Below are positions 58,064-64,000 of a stretch of DNA of 64,000 nt, piece by piece (position 1 is the stretch's first letter; every line of letters begins with the position of its first letter). Source of the DNA: Parietaria judaica (lineage: Eukaryota > Streptophyta > Magnoliopsida > Rosales > Urticaceae). Both the position numbers and the translations under genes were made by a program. The stretch covers positions 27,957,056 through 28,021,055 of the forward strand of contig OX940868.1 in assembly GCA_954871525.1 (NCBI GenBank). Reading direction: 5' to 3'. The notes beneath the pieces are model-generated. The model had not been told where the DNA came from, did no database searches, and was given only the letters and a program-made list of their open reading frames with translations.

Positions 58064-58240
58064 ACAGTTGAACCTCTATAAATTAATAAGGTTGGGACCA
58101 GAAAAATTTATTATATTATCGAGTTTATTAATTTATCGAGGTAAAAATTGAACTACGTTAGTGTAGTCGGGACCGGACAAAAATATTATTTAATCGCGAC
58201 TATTAATTTATCGAGTATTAATTTATAGAGGTTCTAGTGT
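58064..58240. mobile_element. MITE, about 177 bp, CTCTATAAATTAATA family
   Basis: The ends are inverted: ACAGTTGAACCTCTATAAAT on the left, and ACACTAGAACCTCTATAAAT when the right end is read in reverse. The interior carries GGTTGGGACC and its inverse. It begins 18 bp after the HINT4 stop. A decayed relative lies at 25581-25728. Confidence 0.65.
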
Positions 58241-58899
58241 AGTATGCTCTGATTGAGCACCTCTTAATGTGTTAAAACCGTGCATAGACCTTTTTATGAG
58301 CAGTAATCTGATGCTTGAAATTAGTGATGGATATAAGAAGAATAACCATATAATATTTGAGTATATGACTACATTCTCCCTCATGCTTGGCACCAAAACT
58401 ACCGACGTGGACAATGTTAGATCCCGACATAATTTTTTGGTTTTCGGATACTATTACCGCACCAACAAAAGAGATTAAGAATATGTAACAGAATTCTGTT
58501 ACAAAATTGGATACTTATGTCACAAATATCATATATATATAACTTTCCCATGAAATTGTATTTGTAATGTAACAATCGATTCGATTGTGAAGTTTCCAAA
58601 GAATCACTAATAGACTGTCGTTTCACCATAGTTGAACCATTAAAATTAGAAGATCAAATTCTCTTAAATACGACAACAATTACAATGTTGTAGGTAATCA
58701 ATCGACCACAGCCAAATCCTTAAGCATATCTATATTTGGCATAAAAAGAAGTTTGTTTGTACAAATAAAATATATCGCCTTCGTTGATTATGAAAGCTAT
58801 TAGCTAGTAAGAAGAAGAAAAATGCCTAGTTTTAGGCTGCAAAAATAAGCTCACTATGTTTTCTTTAAATCAGATCTAAATCTAGATGAAAACAAATCC
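58241..58899. other. Intergenic DNA between HINT4-like and PDI genes
   Basis: AT-rich; convergent 3' flanks. No further feature was seen. Confidence 0.4.
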
Positions 58900-61800
58900 C
58901 TATAGTTCGTCTTTTGCGGCTTTGGCTTTCAAGCTTTTGCTGATGAATTTCGCCAAATCCTTCACGCTCTTTTTCGGAGAAACCGTTATCTGCAGCAGCC
59001 GGTAAAACAAGTTTATTAAATCAGACAACCACATAGTTTGTAAATTATTATCGTTCTTTTTTGAAGTTGAGAAATTACCAGATTCCCTTTATCTCCGGCT
59101 CGGTAAAACAAAAGTGTGGGAAATTCAGTGACCTGAATTTGCAGACATTGTCAATTTCATCTCTTTTGGAAGTCGATAAAAAAATTCTACATTACATGCG
59201 AAGGAAGTCGGCAAAATTTAAGGAACCGATGTTCAATCATAAACATACTTGGAGTTGTGGATGCTCGTTCATGGCAGCGTCGAATCTTGCAAAAATTAGA
59301 TCGGAATCTTTGAAGTGCTTCGCCAACTTCTCGACCTTCTTACTTGTTGCCTCACAATCAATGCACCATGGTGTAAATACCTGTTCCAAAACAATGAATT
59401 TAAAGGGCTTATCTAAACTATCTTTCAAAAGTCAATCTATGGAATACTTGTGACACTTCACAATAAGTAGATATTTATTTCATCCAATATAGTACCTCAA
59501 GAAATACATTCTTCGGGCTGTTCAAAACCAAGTCAGAAAATGACTTTCCGACAACAGCATGGATATTGGCATCTTTCTGAAATTTTAAATACGAGTTAGG
59601 AACACTAAGAAGATAAAAGAAAGAAAAGAACGTACGTTTATCAATTCGCATCACATTGGCATTTCTGTTAGGAAATTTTAAAATGCAAAACTCGGTTATG
59701 ACTTATGAATAATTTTATGTTTGATAAAACATTTATATTTTTACGTGTCACGGACTCGAAGCTTGTATTTAAGCGAGAAGGAAGGGCGGCTCACGTTATC
59801 GGGGATGGGCTGCGACTTGTAATATTGAGTCTGTGTGCCATCCAAAAGCCTCGAACAGAAATTCTGTAAAAGTAATTTATGGTCATCACATTCATCCTCT
59901 AATTATATATTATTATTATTATTAATTATATTTTCGTTGGGATAAATAATCACTTCTATGTTGCTTGGTGTCGGTTCAGACTCGAGGAGAAACTTGGAGG
60001 TCATACTGCTATCAAAAGCCGCCACCTGTATAAAAATACCAGAAAGGATGTTATATAACTCTGACCGCAGCACTGTTTAGGGGCGAACAGGGAGAGAAGT
60101 TACTAAATATAAAGAATACTAACCACGGTCTTCTTCGAATCTTCAAGCCCGTATATGGTTAAGAATGGCTTTGCAAGGTTTTCGTCTGTAATATCGATAT
60201 ATATGAACAATATCTGAAACACAAATATATATTATTGTAAAAGGAAAACCAGATTCAAAGAATTTGACAGAGAAACCCAACATATAATTCCGCTCAGTAC
60301 CTTCCGTTTGAACTTTCTTGCAACGTCAGTAAGTGGCTCTTGAAGCTTATTGAAGTCATCCTCCTTTGCAAAAACCACAGCCTGAAAAACAGTCAAATGT
60401 GTTCATAAGCATACTCTGTTCAATGACGGCAAATCGTATTTCGAGTAAGATTCGATCAGTCATTTACTCTCACGAAAACATAAGTTTGGGAAAAAGTGTC
60501 TAAAAGAATGGTTTTATGAGTGGTCTAAACACCAAACACAGTCTTACTTGCATAACATTAGAAGTACCCATTTTCATGATTTTGCCAAACATAAAAAAAA
60601 TGATTATCAATTTATCATTAATCTAACAAAAAAAGGAATCGTCACTGACCTGAAGTTTTACAGGACTTGAATAAACTCTAGCCGAGTTAGCTTCCGTCAG
60701 TTTAATAACCAAAGGAAATTTATTATAGTCGATAAACTGCAATAGCTCCTCCATTTTAATGCCCTTCCCTTCTGCAATATCAGATTCAAGGGGTCAGATC
60801 ATCTTCTTTAACGCAATATTTCCTGTTTGCAAGGAAATGCAGGACTCCAGACAAGTAAAGTCCGGGAAAAAATAAATTCTTTGTTGAAATCCAATATAAT
60901 GCCGAAGTAGAGAATAACAAAGTAGAAAACAAGAAATTCCGGCAATATGAAATATTCATTCACACCCACTCACCATATGCTGTGAATCTTTCATCCTCAC
61001 TTTTGACAATGCCAACAAAGTTATCGGAAAGTTTGGCATTGGGGAATAGAACACCGGCAACCTCAACGTCGCTCACGATGACAAACTGGATATCATTTTC
61101 GGCAATTGCTGCTTTCACGAATTCCTCGTAACCAGTTCCCTGAAAGGAAAAATAAGGCGATTAGTACATAACAAGCGCCAGCGAAGCCTCCATGGGCAGT
61201 GAGTCGCACAACATTCCTATTTGCTCGAGTTCTAAAGCGATGACTACTGAAAAGATCAACGTCGCATACCTCGAATTTCTTGAAGAATCCGATAACATAT
61301 GTTTCATGTTTGTTTAGAAACTCTTCTGCCATCGCGACTGAGTTTATTCTGATGACGGGATCGCCGGTCTTCTTCCTAGCCCAAATCACAATCTCCTCCC
61401 TGAATCAAAATTCAATTTTTTACACAACTCCAGGATCAGCCAAAACTGAGAGACCGTTTGGTTCGTTTTCTTCTTCTTCAATTTTTTCATATGTTGTGGG
61501 CTCGAACCCTGTAATATCGGGGAAGATACTCGAACAACTTTGAAGACCGAAATCGGAAATGACTGATCAACTTTGGCAAAATCATAAACTTGTTTACTTA
61601 GCAAAATTCCAATATTTTCATCAAGCTTGAAATAGACTTCCCAATTCTAGGTTTTGAGAAGTGTGAACCGCCATTAACGTATTCACAGTCATCCGATTCA
61701 GCTAAATCAGCGATCAACTGAAGCTCAAAATGCAACCAGAATCACCAGAAAGGTAAAGAGAAAAGGGAATCAAGAACGACATACGCAGTGAATCCGCCAT

Positions 61801-62302
61801 TGTAGACCTGAGAGACTCCATTGACGAAGAGGAGCAGAGTCGGAAACCCTTTGATCTCGAGCGCCGCCGCCGCTTTCGGATGCCGATCCGCGTCGAGCTT
61901 CGCCATGACAAGCGAGCTCCCAAGCTCCTTGAGCGCGTTGGCGGCCTCGGCGAACTGAGGCATGAGCTCGGCGCTCCTCGGGCACCATGGCGCGTACCCC
62001 AAGATCAGCACGAACTCGTTGCCTTCGACCACTCTCTTGGTGTTGTCGCCGTTGAGCTCGAGCACGATCCTCTGGGCCTTGGTCAGCACCTCCGCCTCCG
62101 AAGACCTCGCGCTGATCTCGCCCTTCTGATCCTCCTTCTCGGCCTCGTCGTCAATGGCTAAGAGCTCATCGATGGAGTCCGAGTCCGAGTCCGAGTCGGA
62201 GAGCGAGTCGCCATCTTCGTCGGCGTTGACGGAGGCGAAAGCCGAGAAGAGGAAGAGAAGGACGAAAGTGAAAAGGATTAATCTGAGAGTGGGCTTTTTC
62301 AT
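58900..62302 (-). CDS. Protein disulfide isomerase-like, PDIL1-5/PDIL1-6 type
   Basis: An ER-lumen thiol-disulfide chaperone. Twelve exons on the minus strand (62302-61785, 61399-61270, 61139-60974, 60771-60650, 60381-60301, 60213-60124, 60025-59954, 59863-59795, 59576-59496, 59380-59249, 59132-59079, 58989-58900) join in phase to 534 residues, the size of Arabidopsis PDIL1-6. A signal peptide (1-27) and an acidic stretch (28-60) come first. The first thioredoxin domain has an atypical site, APWCPRS, with a single Cys (107). Two non-catalytic b-type domains follow. The last thioredoxin domain has a full site, PWCIDC (Cys449 and Cys452), and the C-terminus is KDEL. The loss of the second Cys in the first site is normal for this subfamily. 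All splice sites are GT-AG. Exon 6 has a stray copy at 48010-48135. Confidence 0.95.
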
Positions 62303-63700
62303 AATTATGAATTCTTTCGGGCTCTTTCTGAGTCTGAGAAATTTGCAGATGCAAAGTAAAGCAAGTTTCGGAAGTCCTCTAGTTTATATACTACTTATTA
62401 TGTCTTTTTTCATTATATTTTTAATTTAATTGGAGAAACTTTACTTTAGATAAATAAATACAGAAAATCATAAGATATAATAATTTCGGTTTAATTAGTT
62501 AATTTTTTTATATTTTAATAGCTGCTAGGCTCCACGTTTATTGCCTTGATTGGTGCTGTATATGTATTCGGCCAATTTGAATGCTATTTTAATATGGACT
62601 TGTGTAGGGAATAATAAGAAAAATAAATTAAAAAATATCGTGGTATTTATTATAGCCTTGTGAACGGTATTTTGTTTCCTTAAATGCCTTTGGATTAGAA
62701 GACTCACTAGGGAAATAAATTTCCCTGAAAACGACAATCTAGTCGTTTGATTCTATTGAAAACGACAGTCTATTTTTGTCGGCTGTGTATAAAAAATTTC
62801 GGTTTTCCACGACCTGTGCCTATGTCGGTGCGCAGTTGAGACTTATTTATTTTAAGTTTGGATTACTAGTATTTAAGTTATTTGAAAATAAGACGACTTA
62901 CAAGTATTTAAAAACAAATATTTGGCAAAAGTATACCAGCGCACTTTTTTTGCGGATCAATAAACCTCATCTACTTTTTTGTTGGTTTTTTATTATTTTT
63001 ATCAATGATGACGTCAACAACGCACATCGTGATGTTATTGAAGAGACGAGTTGAGAACTCTAATTTGCGTTGTTGATGTTCCTAGAATTTGTGTTTACAT
63101 CCAAGTTTAGTTTGATGTTCGTGGGTTTGATCGTTTTAGTTTATTTGTTTTATTTGTTGTTGACATCAATGACAAAAATAGTAAAAAAAAAAAACTAACG
63201 AAAAATAGATGAGATCTACCAATCCCCAAAAAGGTGAACTTAAGTACTTTGCTATAATTTTTAAATTAACTCTATATATAACTCTTCATTTCCAAATAAG
63301 TTAAGTACTTTTGTCACTAATAACATATGCGCTATAACTAACTACGTGAATAATGATCGTTTTATGGTTAATTACGGCCAAAATCCTAGAACTAGATCAT
63401 TTGTAAATAGTTATATCTTTAAACATGATATATGCGGGAAAAACTTAATTAACCCTTGATTTATCAATTAAAGCAGAATCTTATCTTATATTTAAAATAC
63501 TCAGCCGAACGACCTGTCGTTTCCAAAAAAATCTCTATCTTCACATATATAAAAAAAAATCAACACTCACTTCGATTCAACAGAGTCCAAGAGAAAGACG
63601 TGTACAACAGAACTCATACAATCAATCAAATATGTATAAACAACACCTGTACAAACAGATATGAACTCGAACACCAATGGCGTAACACAGCAAAATCGAT
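62303..63700. other. PDI promoter side and AT-rich spacer
   Basis: Upstream flank of the minus-strand PDI gene, then AT-rich DNA and the 3' flank of the NHL gene. The pair 'GAAAACGACAATCTAGTCG' and 'GAAAACGACAGTCTA' (62728, 62758) is a short repeat. No gene was recognised. Confidence 0.4.
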
Positions 63701-63980
63701 CTAGTTGTAGGTGCAAGAGTTCTTCCTGAACTTGATGGGCTTGGTTCTTTTGGAATCCACGACCAGAGGGCACGAGATCTGCCTCTTGTGCTTCGTCCTC
63801 ACCAGCTTTCCCACTACGTTCCCGCGCGATCGGATCTCAAAACTGAGCGTTAAGTTAACGACGCCGGTTTCGCCCGAGAAGAGGAGGTTGGAGCCGGCAC
63901 CGTAGAGCGGGACTTTTTCGCCTACCAAGTTCACCACCACGTTTCTCCTGCTCCTCCTTGGCTGAAAGTACTTCTTTACC
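63701..63980 (-). CDS. NHL/LEA_2 (NDR1/HIN1-like) protein, last exon, partial
   Basis: The final exon on the minus strand, from a splice acceptor (TGATACAG) at about 63981 to the TAG at 63701-63703. The rest of the gene lies beyond the window. The sequence 'VNLVGEKVPLYGAGSNLLF', a beta-rich stretch and 'RNSCTYN'-type ending belong to the LEA_2 domain of plant NDR1/HIN1-like and LEA hydroxyproline-rich glycoproteins. These are membrane-anchored proteins linked to defence and stress. Conserved positions include 'VPLYG', the 'LSFEIRSRGNVVGKLV' strand pair and the terminal Cys. Which member it is cannot be told from this exon. Confidence 0.78.
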
Positions 63981-64000
63981 TGTATCACAAATAAGGATGA

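Overview
The window is nuclear DNA of a flowering plant, most likely a eudicot. Genes are interrupted by GT-AG introns, intergenic DNA is AT-rich, and the genes belong to plant families: PERK kinases, RABG3, APS2, plant TauE/SafE, HINT4, PDIL1-type PDI, YSL and NHL/LEA_2. Plant transposons (MULE, hAT, Tork/TNT1-type Copia, LINE, MITEs) fill much of the rest. No bacterial, organellar, rRNA, tRNA or CRISPR feature was seen. Coordinates and splice sites were read by eye, so exon ends are models.

Left part (1-12.5 kb): the C-terminal end of a MACPF-domain protein; two tandem PERK-type receptor kinase pseudogenes (931-4266 and 6292-7736), each broken differently; an intact seven-exon RABG3/Rab7 gene (9320-10994); and a small conserved acidic plant protein (11964-12458) behind a pair of ABRE/G-box motifs. 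RABG3, PERK15-like, PDIL1-5/6-like and LEA/NHL genes lie together on Arabidopsis chromosome 1 as far as I recall, so these may be the anchors of an old syntenic block.

Middle-left (12.5-28 kb): a GC-rich island with a spliced coiled-coil ORF, probably element-derived (14294-15723); the first exon of a YSL metal-nicotianamine transporter with a stop codon (17113-17466); a complete eight-exon APS2-type ADP-glucose pyrophosphorylase-like gene on the minus strand (19083-21728) that lacks key catalytic residues; a CACTA-like terminus; and a hAT-type MITE with a near-perfect 8-bp target duplication.

Transposon core (28.2-41.3 kb): the most unusual region. An 8.9-kb Mutator-like element (28219-37110) carries a decayed MuDR-type transposase, a higher-order tandem array (about 190- and 295-bp spacings) and, convergently, a DUF1985 plus Ulp1-like cysteine protease gene. 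This is the layout known from Ulp-carrying MULEs such as Kaonashi. Next come a 276-bp MULE-type MITE and a second element (about 37605-41268) with related terminal inverted repeats. The second element has captured 5' ends of at least three host genes, including a reticulon (RTNLB) first exon in antisense, around a 1.9-kb AT-rich minisatellite that ends in an inverted hairpin.

Right part (42.8-64 kb): an apparently intact eleven-exon TauE/SafE membrane protein gene (42819-47967), followed directly by a stray duplicate of PDIL exon 6. Then come a LINE 3' end, a hAT element with a perfect 8-bp target duplication, and a young Copia element with a perfect 5-bp duplication but three in-frame stops. 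A 5'-truncated HINT4-like gene follows, then an intact twelve-exon PDIL1-5/6-type protein disulfide isomerase ending in KDEL (58900-62302, minus), and finally the last exon of an NHL/LEA_2 protein.
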